From: Spirochaetota bacterium
GTDB taxonomy: Bacteria; Spirochaetota; UBA4802; JAFGJZ01
Length of the DNA: 16,928 bases
Reading direction: 5' to 3'
NCBI GenBank assembly: GCA_023396615.1
Contig: JAEWVM010000190.1
Coordinates: 1-16,928 of the forward strand
Every line of letters starts with the position of its first letter. Within the stretch, counting starts at the first letter, position 1. The position numbers were made by a program, and so were the translations under genes. The notes under the pieces were generated by a model that saw nothing but the letters and a program-made list of their open reading frames with translations, did not search any database and was not told the DNA's origin. Below are positions 7,251 through 14,153 of this stretch, one piece after another.

Positions 7251-7808
7251 TTAATTAGAATCCTTCATTATCGCTTTCCCGGTTTCCTCCAGTAATCTGC
7301 GGACAAATTCTTCTGATCCGTCTATATGCCCGTTAAATACGAAATCTGCCAGTCCATGCGAGAAAATGGCCATTTTAAGATAAGCATCTTTTATTTTCTT
7401 TTTAGAATATCCTGAATACTCTTCGGAATGTGAAACTTTCTCTACGGCAATATCCGCAAAAGCATCAACTTCTTTCAGATTTACAAACTTCGCACCTTCA
7501 TGCTTTATTATGTTATAATATTCTTTATTATTTCTTACAAAAGAAATTAAATTGAGTCCTATGCTTAGAAACTGATTAGCATCGGGTCTTTTTTTATATA
7601 ATTCATCTGTAAATATCTTCATAATTGTCTTGATAACTTCTTTTTTTAATTCATCAACGGATTCAAAATACGAATATATCGGACGGCTTGAAACAGAAAG
7701 CCTGTCAGCTAATTCTCTCGCGGTTATAGCAGATAATCCTTTTTCTTCAGCTATTCGTACTGCCGTTTGTATTATCTCTTCCTTTGTAAATTTGGGTTTT
7801 GGCGGCAT
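7251..7808 (-). CDS. TetR/AcrR-family transcriptional repressor
   Basis: The 185-residue protein has an N-terminal TetR DNA-binding domain: TKEEIIQTAVRIAEEKG (helix 1, 8-24), ITARELADRLSVSSRPIYSYF (28-48) as the helix-turn-helix, then VDELKKEVI. The remaining ~130 residues are the variable, helical ligand-binding and dimer domain and do not reveal the inducer. GGGAG lies 5-6 bases before the ATG. A perfect 32-bp palindrome starts 31 bp upstream of the start codon and would place the protein over its own promoter, so autorepression is likely. Candidate other targets are the divergent GNAT gene and the downstream isochorismatase-fold gene. An AT-rich inverted repeat (7220-7243) follows the stop but lacks a T run. 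Confidence 0.9.
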   Translation of the reverse strand: MPPKPKFTKEEIIQTAVRIAEEKGLSAITARELADRLSVSSRPIYSYFESVDELKKEVIKTIMKIFTDELYKKRPDANQFLSIGLNLISFVRNNKEYYNIIKHEGAKFVNLKEVDAFADIAVEKVSHSEEYSGYSKKKIKDAYLKMAIFSHGLADFVFNGHIDGSEEFVRRLLEETGKAIMKDSN

Positions 7809-7833
7809 ATTTTCTCCCTACACACCGAAAAAC

Positions 7834-7839
7834 ATAATA
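7834..7839 (-). promoter_or_regulatory. Probable -10 box of the tetR gene
   Basis: TATTAT on the minus strand abuts the palindrome (sharing one base), about 25 bp before the start codon. The matching -35 (CATGTT, 17 bp upstream) is poor and lies inside the palindrome. A perfect TTGACA at 7870-7875 is too far from this box. Confidence 0.45.
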
Positions 7840-7870
7840 CGCAACACATGTTGCGCAACATGTGTTGCGT
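7839..7870. promoter_or_regulatory. 32-bp perfect palindrome, probable double TetR operator
   Basis: The two 16-base halves are exact reverse complements with no spacer, centred between 7854 and 7855. Inside, two abutting 14-bp elements of the form GCAAC-N4-GTTGC occupy 7841-7854 and 7855-7868. The site overlaps the tetR promoter region and lies in the divergent gap before the GNAT gene. TetR proteins such as QacR bind a long palindrome as a pair of dimers, which this arrangement would suit. Assigning it to this TetR protein is inference from position. Confidence 0.8.
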
Positions 7871-7893
7871 GTCAATTACTTTTTCATTTTGTA

Positions 7894-7922
7894 TTGACGA
7901 TTGAATTTTGTTTGGCTTAATG
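7894..7922 (+). promoter_or_regulatory. Probable promoter of the GNAT gene
   Basis: TTGACG (7894-7899) is followed after 17 bp by TTAATG (7917-7922). The predicted start of transcription leaves a leader under about 10 bases and no Shine-Dalgarno before the ATG at 7938, so translation may be nearly leaderless. The palindrome ends 23 bp upstream of the -35 box. Confidence 0.45.
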
Positions 7923-7937
7923 CAATTATAAATCATA

Positions 7938-8354
7938 ATGAAAATTAGATATAAAGAATTACTTAAATCAGACTATGATGCGTCATTTTCCCTCTGGCAA
8001 AAAACTGAAGGAATGAGTATCACAAGAGCGGATACTTTGGAAGAATTCGATTCATTTATAAAATTGAACCGCGGGCTTAGTTATGGTGCTTTTATCGAGG
8101 ATCAGTTGATAGGAACCGTTTTATGCGGAACAGACGGAAGAAGAGGCTATATTTATCATCTTGCCGTAGAAAAGGAATACCGGAGAATGAAAATCGGCGT
8201 TAAATTAGTATCATTATCTATTGAAGCGCTCAGGATAAAAGGAATTGAGAAATGTCATATATTTGTATTTAAAAACAATGAATCCGGAAATAATTTTTGG
8301 GAAAAATCAGGATGGAAAAAAAGAAATGATATCAATGTTTTTTCATTCGAGTGA
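7938..8354 (+). CDS. GNAT-family N-acetyltransferase, YpeA-like
   Basis: The 138-residue protein has the GNAT fold and general likeness to E. coli YpeA: an opening IRYKELLKSDYDASFSLW, central GAFIEDQLIGTVLCGTDGRRGYIYHLAV (strands 3-4), the acetyl-CoA loop at 82-88, and a C-terminal NNFWEKSGWKKRND typical of the last strand-helix-strand. The acetyl-CoA loop normally reads (Q/R)xxGxG/A. Here it is RRMKIGV, so the first Gly is Lys85. The substrate, small molecule or protein, cannot be told. No ribosome site precedes the ATG. The 3' end overlaps the convergent flavoprotein gene by 12 bases. Divergence from tetR suggests possible joint control. Confidence 0.85.
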   Translation: MKIRYKELLKSDYDASFSLWQKTEGMSITRADTLEEFDSFIKLNRGLSYGAFIEDQLIGTVLCGTDGRRGYIYHLAVEKEYRRMKIGVKLVSLSIEALRIKGIEKCHIFVFKNNESGNNFWEKSGWKKRNDINVFSFE

Positions 8355-8906
8355 TGATTTTTTGATATTATTTTCGGCACGTAATCTGTTTTCTTCTGCT
8401 GAATAATCATCTGTCGATGAAAGAAAAACTGAATAATCTTTATTGTATTTTGCGTTAACCGTTTTGAAAAAATGTCTCATGGTTTTTTCGGCACAGGTAA
8501 ACATGTCATTATAATTATTTCCGGCGGTAGCGATAATTATACCGGTCTTGTTTTTTATAAACTCATTACGTTTTTGCATTTCCCAGAAAAGCTGAGAACG
8601 GTCTATAAATAATTTTAATTGAGCGGGAACTGTTGAAAAGTAAAGAGGAAAAGAAACGGTTATAACATCGGCTTCCCTGATTAGATTATAATATTCTTTC
8701 ATAATGTCGTCAATTGAGCATTCAGCAGTTTTAGAGCAAAAAGAACAAGCAGAACAAGGACTTGGAGATATTTTGGAAAGAAATATTTCGTCTGCTTTGA
8801 TATTTGGAAAATATTTATTAACTAAAAGTTTGTGAGCATAGCCCGAAAGAGAATCCTCTCTCGGGCTGGAGTATATAGAAAGAAGTTTAATCTTTGATGC
8901 GTCCAA
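8343..8906 (-). CDS. NAD(P)H:FMN-reductase-fold iron-sulfur-type flavoprotein
   Basis: The 187-residue product has a flavodoxin-like fold: LLSIYSSPREDSLSGY (8-23) for the FMN phosphate loop, then ADVITVSFPLYFSTVPAQLKLFIDR (79-103), then GIIIATAGNN (122-131). Between the first two lies CSACSFCSKTAEC, Cys51, 54, 57 and 63 (CX2CX2CX5C), like the compact [4Fe-4S] motif of archaeal and clostridial iron-sulfur flavoproteins. It is likely a cytoplasmic electron-transfer or redox-defence protein. Start is TTG at 8906, the only one fitting since an in-frame TGA lies two codons upstream. It overlaps the end of the PIN/TRAM gene by 20 bases, implying coupled translation. It is the last gene of the long minus-strand run. 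Confidence 0.82.
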   Translation of the reverse strand: MDASKIKLLSIYSSPREDSLSGYAHKLLVNKYFPNIKADEIFLSKISPSPCSACSFCSKTAECSIDDIMKEYYNLIREADVITVSFPLYFSTVPAQLKLFIDRSQLFWEMQKRNEFIKNKTGIIIATAGNNYNDMFTCAEKTMRHFFKTVNAKYNKDYSVFLSSTDDYSAEENRLRAENNIKKSSLE

Positions 8907-9885
8907 AAATCATTCTGCCGGCTGTTGTCTGCAGGACTGAAGTAACTGTTACTTCAACCTCTGAATGCATTTTTTTTCGTCCATTCTCAACTACAACCAT
9001 TGTTCCGTCTTCAAGGTATCCTATCGCCTGGTTCTGATCTTTTCCTTCTTTAACAAGGCTGACTTTCATTTCTTCACCGGGAAGAACAACCGGTTTGAGA
9101 GAATTTGCCAGCAGATTAATGTTGAGAACGTGAACACCGTGGAATTCCGCTACTTTATTGAGGTTAAAGTCATTTGTCACTACTTTTGCATTCATGACTT
9201 TTGCCAGTTTAACAAGTTTTGAATCAACTTCAGGAATATCCGGAAAATCCATATCCGAAATTTTTACTTTTATTGACTGATCTTTCTGCATTTTGTTAAG
9301 AATATCCAGACCTCTACGGCCTCTGTTTCTTTTGATTGAGTCCGCGGAATCTGCAATCATCTGAAGTTCATTCAAAACAAAATTAGGAATTACAAGAACT
9401 CCTTCAACGAAACCGGTATCGCATATGTCGGCTATTCGTCCGTCAATTATAACGGATGTATCAAGAATCTTATAAGAAATAGTTCCGTCACTTCCGCCTT
9501 CTTTTGAAGGAATGATTCTGTCAAAAAGGGCAAAATCTTCATTCTTGACAGCCATAAAAATCATAGAGGCAAAACCGAAGATATAGACTATATAAAATCT
9601 GAGAATGCCGATAACTCTGCCGCTAAGAGGAAGTTCTACAGCTGAAAGAGAAACAGACACTACCAATCCGGCAATTAATCCGCATAGCAGTCCAACTGCA
9701 GAAGAAAAAAGAATACGGGCAGAAAAAGAATGCGAAACATATTCAATTACAATAAGAAAAACTAATGAAATAATACCGCCGATTCCTGAAGCTATTGCCG
9801 CATAAAACGGCGAATAGACAGAAAAAAACAAATACGCGAAAGACATTCCTATTACTACGAAAAGAAATCTGTATAACTTAATCAT
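8887..9885 (-). CDS. Membrane-anchored PIN/TRAM domain protein (YacL-type)
   Basis: The protein has 332 residues from the ATG at 9885. Four hydrophobic segments (about 3-22, 26-48, 60-80 and 92-112) anchor it in the inner membrane. A PIN nuclease-fold domain follows (139-260) with the acidic set Asp142 (KILDTSVIIDGR), Glu173 (VLNELQ), Asp221 and Asp239 (TNDFNLN), then a TRAM RNA-binding beta-barrel (about 265-332, IGYLEDGTMVVVENG). PIN domains of this set usually bind Mg2+ and may cut RNA. The family's target is not established. In many bacteria, including Firmicutes, this gene sits next to carD-type genes, as here. AAAGGAG 5 bases upstream decides the start; the upstream in-frame TTG at 9900 overlaps that site. 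Confidence 0.9.
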   Translation of the reverse strand: MIKLYRFLFVVIGMSFAYLFFSVYSPFYAAIASGIGGIISLVFLIVIEYVSHSFSARILFSSAVGLLCGLIAGLVVSVSLSAVELPLSGRVIGILRFYIVYIFGFASMIFMAVKNEDFALFDRIIPSKEGGSDGTISYKILDTSVIIDGRIADICDTGFVEGVLVIPNFVLNELQMIADSADSIKRNRGRRGLDILNKMQKDQSIKVKISDMDFPDIPEVDSKLVKLAKVMNAKVVTNDFNLNKVAEFHGVHVLNINLLANSLKPVVLPGEEMKVSLVKEGKDQNQAIGYLEDGTMVVVENGRKKMHSEVEVTVTSVLQTTAGRMIFGRIKD

Positions 9886-9890
9886 TCCAA

Positions 9891-9897
9891 CTCCTTT
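9891..9897 (-). promoter_or_regulatory. Ribosome binding site of the PIN/TRAM gene
   Basis: AAAGGAG on the minus strand begins at the last base of the carD stop codon and stands 5 bases before ATG 9885. Translation of the two genes is probably coupled. Confidence 0.75.
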
Positions 9898-10379
9898 CAA
9901 TTCGGGCTCAGTGCTTCTGATACAACGTTCCCGGCTTCTTCAATATCAATACTTTTTGCGAGAGCTATTTCGTGGATAAGAAGATTGTAAGCGTTCTCAT
10001 AAAGCTTTCTTTCCATAATTGAAAGTTCTTTTTCTCTTCCGCGGCGGTAAAGATCTCTTGCTACTTTAGAAACTTCATAGATTGATCCGCTTTTAATCTT
10101 GTCTATGTTGTTCTGGTAGCGAAGTTTCCAGTCGTCTTCTCTTTCTGTTTCGCCTTGAGAAATAATTGTGAGAACTTTTTTAACTTCATTTTTTGAAATA
10201 ATCGGACGAAGTCCAACCTGATCGGCATTTTTAACAGGAATCATAACTTTCATGCCGTTATTTATAATGGTCATTATGTAAAATTCAAGTTTTTGTCCTA
10301 AGACTTCTTTTTTCTCAATTGCCTCGATTATTCCGACACCGTGCATAGGGTAAACCAGTTTATCGCCCTGTTTATACAT
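9897..10379 (-). CDS. carD: CarD/CdnL-family RNA-polymerase-binding regulator
   Basis: The 160-residue protein opens with the CarD N-terminal domain that docks on the RNA polymerase beta subunit (GDKLVYPMHGVGIIEAIEKK, 5-24; MKVMIPVKNADQVGLRPI, 43-60). A helical C-terminal domain follows. Trp84 with Arg88 (DDWKLRYQ) matches the conserved Trp that wedges at the upstream edge of the -10 bubble in mycobacterial CarD and stabilises open complexes. In mycobacteria and Bdellovibrio it tunes rRNA and growth-linked promoters. Of two in-frame ATGs, the second (10379) is chosen because AGGAG is 7 bases before it and only one base from the first. It follows the PBP1A gene by 16 bp, so it is co-transcribed with envelope genes. 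Confidence 0.92.
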   Translation of the reverse strand: MYKQGDKLVYPMHGVGIIEAIEKKEVLGQKLEFYIMTIINNGMKVMIPVKNADQVGLRPIISKNEVKKVLTIISQGETEREDDWKLRYQNNIDKIKSGSIYEVSKVARDLYRRGREKELSIMERKLYENAYNLLIHEIALAKSIDIEEAGNVVSEALSPN

Positions 10380-10386
10380 CAACATT

Positions 10387-10391
10387 CTCCT
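10387..10391 (-). promoter_or_regulatory. Ribosome binding site of carD
   Basis: AGGAG on the minus strand lies 7 bases before the ATG at 10379 and only 1 base from the ATG at 10385. It favours the later start. Confidence 0.65.
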
Positions 10392-10395
10392 GATA

Positions 10396-12783
10396 TTAAT
10401 CTGATAATGCTCCCGAGCGTCTATTTCCGCCCGAAAGACCTTCTTTCTCGAGATATTTCTCGAGTATTGATTTCATTTTTCCATGACTGCCGTCACACCA
10501 TTCTTTAGGTCCGCCGCCTTTTACACTGATATCGCCTGAAAGCTCTTTGCAGTTAGGTCCCGGGATTTTTCCAGTATAGGCGCAGAATCCGATTTTGACA
10601 ATTCCATCCGGTTCAGGCGGAAATTGTCTGCTAGGCATTCCGTTATAAATATCTTTCATGTACATTCCCCAGATCGGAGCTGCAACATTTGATCCGGCCT
10701 GACCTCGACCGAGCGTCATGAAAGGTTTATCGTATCCAACCCATACGACAGTAACAACTGCCGGAGTGAATCCGCAAAACCAAGCATCTGCGAAACTTGT
10801 AGTTGATCCGGTTTTACCAGCGGCAGGTTCATGAAAGTCGCAATCTCCTCTTATGGTTGATGCAGCGGTTCCTGCGTCAACAACACTTTGCATCAAAGAA
10901 CGCATTACATAAGCTACATCTTTTCCAATTATCTGTATTGTATTCTCTTTTTCTTTAATTGCAAGAATATTAGCAACTTCCTCTTCAATATTTGCAATTT
11001 CGTTTTCGTCCCGGTCAAGAACGTATCGTATTGCAAATGGAATGACGTCTCTGCCTTCGTTTGCATAAATAGCATATCCCTGAGCCATTTCGAAAGGTGT
11101 TATTTCCGCCGTACCCAAAGCAAGAGAAGGATTTGCCCCCAATCGCGAAGGCGGAATTTTGAGCATTTTAGCAGCGTAATCGATTATTCTTTCAGGACCA
11201 ACCATGTCATAAATTCGTACTGAAACAGTATTTATCGAAGCGGCTAATGCTCTTCTTACACGTACCATTCCTGAGAAATCACCTGAATAGTTATCCGGTG
11301 ACCATGTTTCTCCGTCTGCTGCAATATTCAGAAGAGGGGCGTCTGATATACCTGTCCCGGGATTTATAACACGGGACTCAATTCCTGCTCCGTAAATAAA
11401 CGGTTTGAACGAAGAGCCCGGCTGACGGCGGGCCTGAACCGCACGGTTAAACTGATTGTCGACTGAAAAATCAGAGCCTCCGACCATCGAAATAATGTAA
11501 CCTGTTGACGGATCAAGTGAAACAAGAGCTCCCTGTACCTTCAATGAAGATGAAATACTCAAAGCTGTTCCGGTACGGAATATTTCTGCTGTCTTATTGA
11601 GGTTTGCAGAATCGCTGAAAAAGGTAAGTATATCCATTTCATCGATTTCATCATCTATGATTTTTTTACGGAGAATAGTCTCTATATCATTTTTAATAAG
11701 TACAGTCGGAAGACTGAAAATTGTTCTCAGTGTATAATAGGTTCCGAAAAGACCCCTGTCAACACCGCCGTTGGAATAGCTGTTTGCTCTGGATGAAATT
11801 ATATCCTGGCGTTCAACACCTTCTTCAAGATATTTTTGTGCCGCGAATTGTTTTTTCAGATCAAGAGTAGTATAAACGATGAGACCGTCTTCGTAAACTG
11901 CTTCTCTGCCGAATCTGCTTTCAAGAATCTGTCTGACATAATCAACAAAATGAGGAGCGTTATTTTGAATCTTTGTGTAAGCCGTTTTTGTCGGAAATTC
12001 CATCAAAATAGAATCTATGTATTTCGGCCAGAATTCTTCATAAATCTTATCGGCATATTCTCTTGTGAGATATCCTTCGCTGACCATTCTTCCTAATATG
12101 TCAGGATTCTTGTCGTAAGCATTGTGCGGATTATCAAGCGGTGAATATCTGCCGGGAGCAGACGGAAGCGCTGCGAGAACTGAAGCTTCTGCTGCCGTAA
12201 GATATTTTGCTTCTTTGTTGAAGAATAGTTTTGATGCGGCGTTAAGTCCGTAACACCCGTGCCCGAGATAAATCTGGTTAAAATACATTTCAAGAATTTC
12301 GTTTTTTGAAAAATATTTTTCAATTTGAAGGGTGAGTATTGCTTCAAGTATTTTTCTTGAGAACTTCTTTTCTCCCTGTGTGAAGAGTCTCTTTGCAAGC
12401 TGCTGCGTAATTGTAGATCCGCCCTGTTTTATACGGCCGGCGAGAACATTTTTTGCCATCGCGCGGGTTATTGCAAGAGGATTTATTCCGAAGTGTTCAT
12501 AGAATTCCTGGTCTTCGGTTGCGAGAAATGCGTTTACAGCTGCTTTCGGTACGTCGTCAAAGTCGACAATATCGCGCTGTTCTTTGAATATTTCGGCTAT
12601 CAGTTCACCGTTTACATCATATACTCTGGTGGGAACCGACGGCTGAAATTTTTTAAGGTTCTGAAGTCCCGAAAAATTCTTAACTTCAGAAACAATGTAT
12701 CCGAAAAAAACTCCGCCTAAAATAGTAATGAGACAGAGAAAAGAGTAAATCTTTTTCTCCGGTTTTGAAAAGTGCTGTTCCAT
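10396..12783 (-). CDS. mrcA: Class A penicillin-binding protein 1A (transglycosylase/transpeptidase)
   Basis: PBP1A polymerises glycan strands and cross-links peptides in the periplasm. The 795 residues comprise a signal anchor (about 13-32) and a GT51 transglycosylase with ATEDQEFYEHFG (catalytic Glu90), KQGGSTITQQLAKRLF (119-134) and ILTLQIEKYFSKNEILEMYFN (149-169, second Glu155). QIYLGHGCYG follows. The transpeptidase has the acyl-Ser motif SSFK (Ser457-Lys460), SIN (516-518) and KTGS (657-660). All catalytic residues are present. A C-terminal tail carries Cys734, Cys745 and Cys763 and ends with a basic stretch; its use is unclear. AGGA lies upstream of the ATG. It sits between a small membrane protein (44 bp) and carD (16 bp) on one strand. 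The gene symbol is by analogy to E. coli. Confidence 0.95.
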   Translation of the reverse strand: MEQHFSKPEKKIYSFLCLITILGGVFFGYIVSEVKNFSGLQNLKKFQPSVPTRVYDVNGELIAEIFKEQRDIVDFDDVPKAAVNAFLATEDQEFYEHFGINPLAITRAMAKNVLAGRIKQGGSTITQQLAKRLFTQGEKKFSRKILEAILTLQIEKYFSKNEILEMYFNQIYLGHGCYGLNAASKLFFNKEAKYLTAAEASVLAALPSAPGRYSPLDNPHNAYDKNPDILGRMVSEGYLTREYADKIYEEFWPKYIDSILMEFPTKTAYTKIQNNAPHFVDYVRQILESRFGREAVYEDGLIVYTTLDLKKQFAAQKYLEEGVERQDIISSRANSYSNGGVDRGLFGTYYTLRTIFSLPTVLIKNDIETILRKKIIDDEIDEMDILTFFSDSANLNKTAEIFRTGTALSISSSLKVQGALVSLDPSTGYIISMVGGSDFSVDNQFNRAVQARRQPGSSFKPFIYGAGIESRVINPGTGISDAPLLNIAADGETWSPDNYSGDFSGMVRVRRALAASINTVSVRIYDMVGPERIIDYAAKMLKIPPSRLGANPSLALGTAEITPFEMAQGYAIYANEGRDVIPFAIRYVLDRDENEIANIEEEVANILAIKEKENTIQIIGKDVAYVMRSLMQSVVDAGTAASTIRGDCDFHEPAAGKTGSTTSFADAWFCGFTPAVVTVVWVGYDKPFMTLGRGQAGSNVAAPIWGMYMKDIYNGMPSRQFPPEPDGIVKIGFCAYTGKIPGPNCKELSGDISVKGGGPKEWCDGSHGKMKSILEKYLEKEGLSGGNRRSGALSD

Positions 12784-12827
12784 TTGAAAATCCTGTAAAT
12801 ATTAAGTTAGCCGTTTAAAATGCTGAG

Positions 12828-13019
12828 TTATCTTCTTTTGCGTGATACTTTTCCGAAAATATAGAAAAGAATTCCGAAAACTATGATAATTGCTGCAGCA
12901 TAAATAACTATCCAAAAAAGTGTTATAGCTATTGAAAAAATTGCCGGAATTATGTATTTCAAAAGTACATAAACCAGAACAGCAAGTCCGGTGAGAGTGA
13001 GAATATTTTTAAATTTCAT
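12828..13019 (-). CDS. Small two-segment membrane protein, unknown function
   Basis: This 63-residue protein begins MKFKN, has two long hydrophobic stretches (about 8-27 and 30-55), and ends in a basic VSRKRR tail that should stay in the cytoplasm. No family is recognised. It is supported as a gene by an AGAGGG site before its ATG, a start 9 bases after the htrA-like stop, and position inside a run of tightly spaced genes. It could be an accessory of the neighbouring PBP or protease, but nothing in the sequence shows that. Confidence 0.7.
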   Translation of the reverse strand: MKFKNILTLTGLAVLVYVLLKYIIPAIFSIAITLFWIVIYAAAIIIVFGILFYIFGKVSRKRR

Positions 13020-13028
13020 TTTAACCCT

Positions 13029-14150
13029 CTATTTCGCTTTTGCTGTGAGATAAAATTTCATTTTTACGCCTCGACGCCAGACATCAAGTTCTATTTTAGC
13101 TCCGGCACCTGCACGTTCTATTTCACTGACTAAAAGATTTGCGCTGGTAATTTTCTTGCCGTTAACACCGAAAACAATGTCTCCTCTCATAAGTCCGGCG
13201 TTCTGAGCCGGACCGCCGTCAACAACGCTGTCTACGACAACTCCGTAATTGTAATTCCATCTGTTTTGAACTGCAACTTCTTTTGTTAGAGGCGCCAGAG
13301 ATATTCCGATAAAGCCTTTCTGATAGCTTCTCTGTTTTTTCAGTGATTCGAGATTTTCTTTTAATATGTTTACCGGAATTGCAAAACCCAGCCCTACAGA
13401 GCCTCCGCTTTGAGAGAAAATCATGCGGTTAATTCCGATAACTTCTCCTCTGATGTTTATCAGAGGGCCGCCTGAATTTCCGCGGTTAATCGACGCATCG
13501 GTCTGAAGATAAGGAATTCCTTCTTCGTCGATGTTTGTTCGTCCGACCGCGCTGATGTTTCCGACTGTGAAACTCTTTGATAATCCGTAGGGATTTCCGA
13601 TCGCGATTGCCCAGTCTCCGACTTTAACAGTAGAAGAATCTGAAAAGAAAACCGGTTTAAATTTTTTGGAAGCATTAACTTTGAGAATCGCAAGATCCTT
13701 GTGTTCGTCGTAGCCTTTGACTTCGGCAGAATATTCCTTGTCTTCTATTACAGCAGTAATCTTGTCGACCACCTGTCTTCCGTCCGGAGAAATGACATGG
13801 AAATTCGTGCAGATGAATCCGTCTTCAGAAATGATGAATCCGGTTCCCAGACCGGTTCGTTTCTGTTCGGTAGGAATGTTGAAAAATTCACTCCACATGT
13901 CTCGGGGAATGCGGACAGTCTGTTCGGTATAAATTGAAACTACTCTGCTTTCATAAAGCTCGTATATCTTACGGAAAACATCCTGCATTTCCGACATTTT
14001 TACAACATCAGAATCGCTCTTTATAGGTGAATCTCCGTTTGTTATTCCAAATGCGTTTTGATCATTGCTCTGTGCGCAGCAAAAGTAATTCGCAGACAAA
14101 ATTCCGACAAAAGCCGCTATCGAAATAAAAGTCTTTTTACTCTTCATCAT
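13029..14150 (-). CDS. HtrA/Deg-family periplasmic serine protease with one PDZ domain
   Basis: The 373-residue protein has an N-terminal signal or anchor (hydrophobic 7-23, then CCAQS; cleavage after Ala26 or a relaxed lipobox are both possible). The trypsin-like domain holds His118 (ICTNFHVI), Asp152 (HKDLAILKV) and Ser226 (INRGNSGGPL), all intact, with GTGFIISEDGFI preceding. A single C-terminal PDZ domain (about 278-368) has KGFIGISLAPLT, GGPAQNAGLMRGDIVFGVNG. One PDZ is the layout of DegS or the short HtrA forms rather than DegP with two. It degrades or senses misfolded envelope proteins. Its ATG lies 3 bases after the upstream stop, with GAGAG inside the upstream gene as ribosome site; MM at the start leaves a one-codon ambiguity. 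Confidence 0.93.
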   Translation of the reverse strand: MMKSKKTFISIAAFVGILSANYFCCAQSNDQNAFGITNGDSPIKSDSDVVKMSEMQDVFRKIYELYESRVVSIYTEQTVRIPRDMWSEFFNIPTEQKRTGLGTGFIISEDGFICTNFHVISPDGRQVVDKITAVIEDKEYSAEVKGYDEHKDLAILKVNASKKFKPVFFSDSSTVKVGDWAIAIGNPYGLSKSFTVGNISAVGRTNIDEEGIPYLQTDASINRGNSGGPLINIRGEVIGINRMIFSQSGGSVGLGFAIPVNILKENLESLKKQRSYQKGFIGISLAPLTKEVAVQNRWNYNYGVVVDSVVDGGPAQNAGLMRGDIVFGVNGKKITSANLLVSEIERAGAGAKIELDVWRRGVKMKFYLTAKAK

Positions 14151-14153
14151 AAG

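Noticed and set aside
12093..12398. Open frame of 101 codons on the minus strand inside the PBP1A gene
   Set aside because: It is a shifted frame of a well-supported gene, with low-complexity basic composition and no ribosome site.
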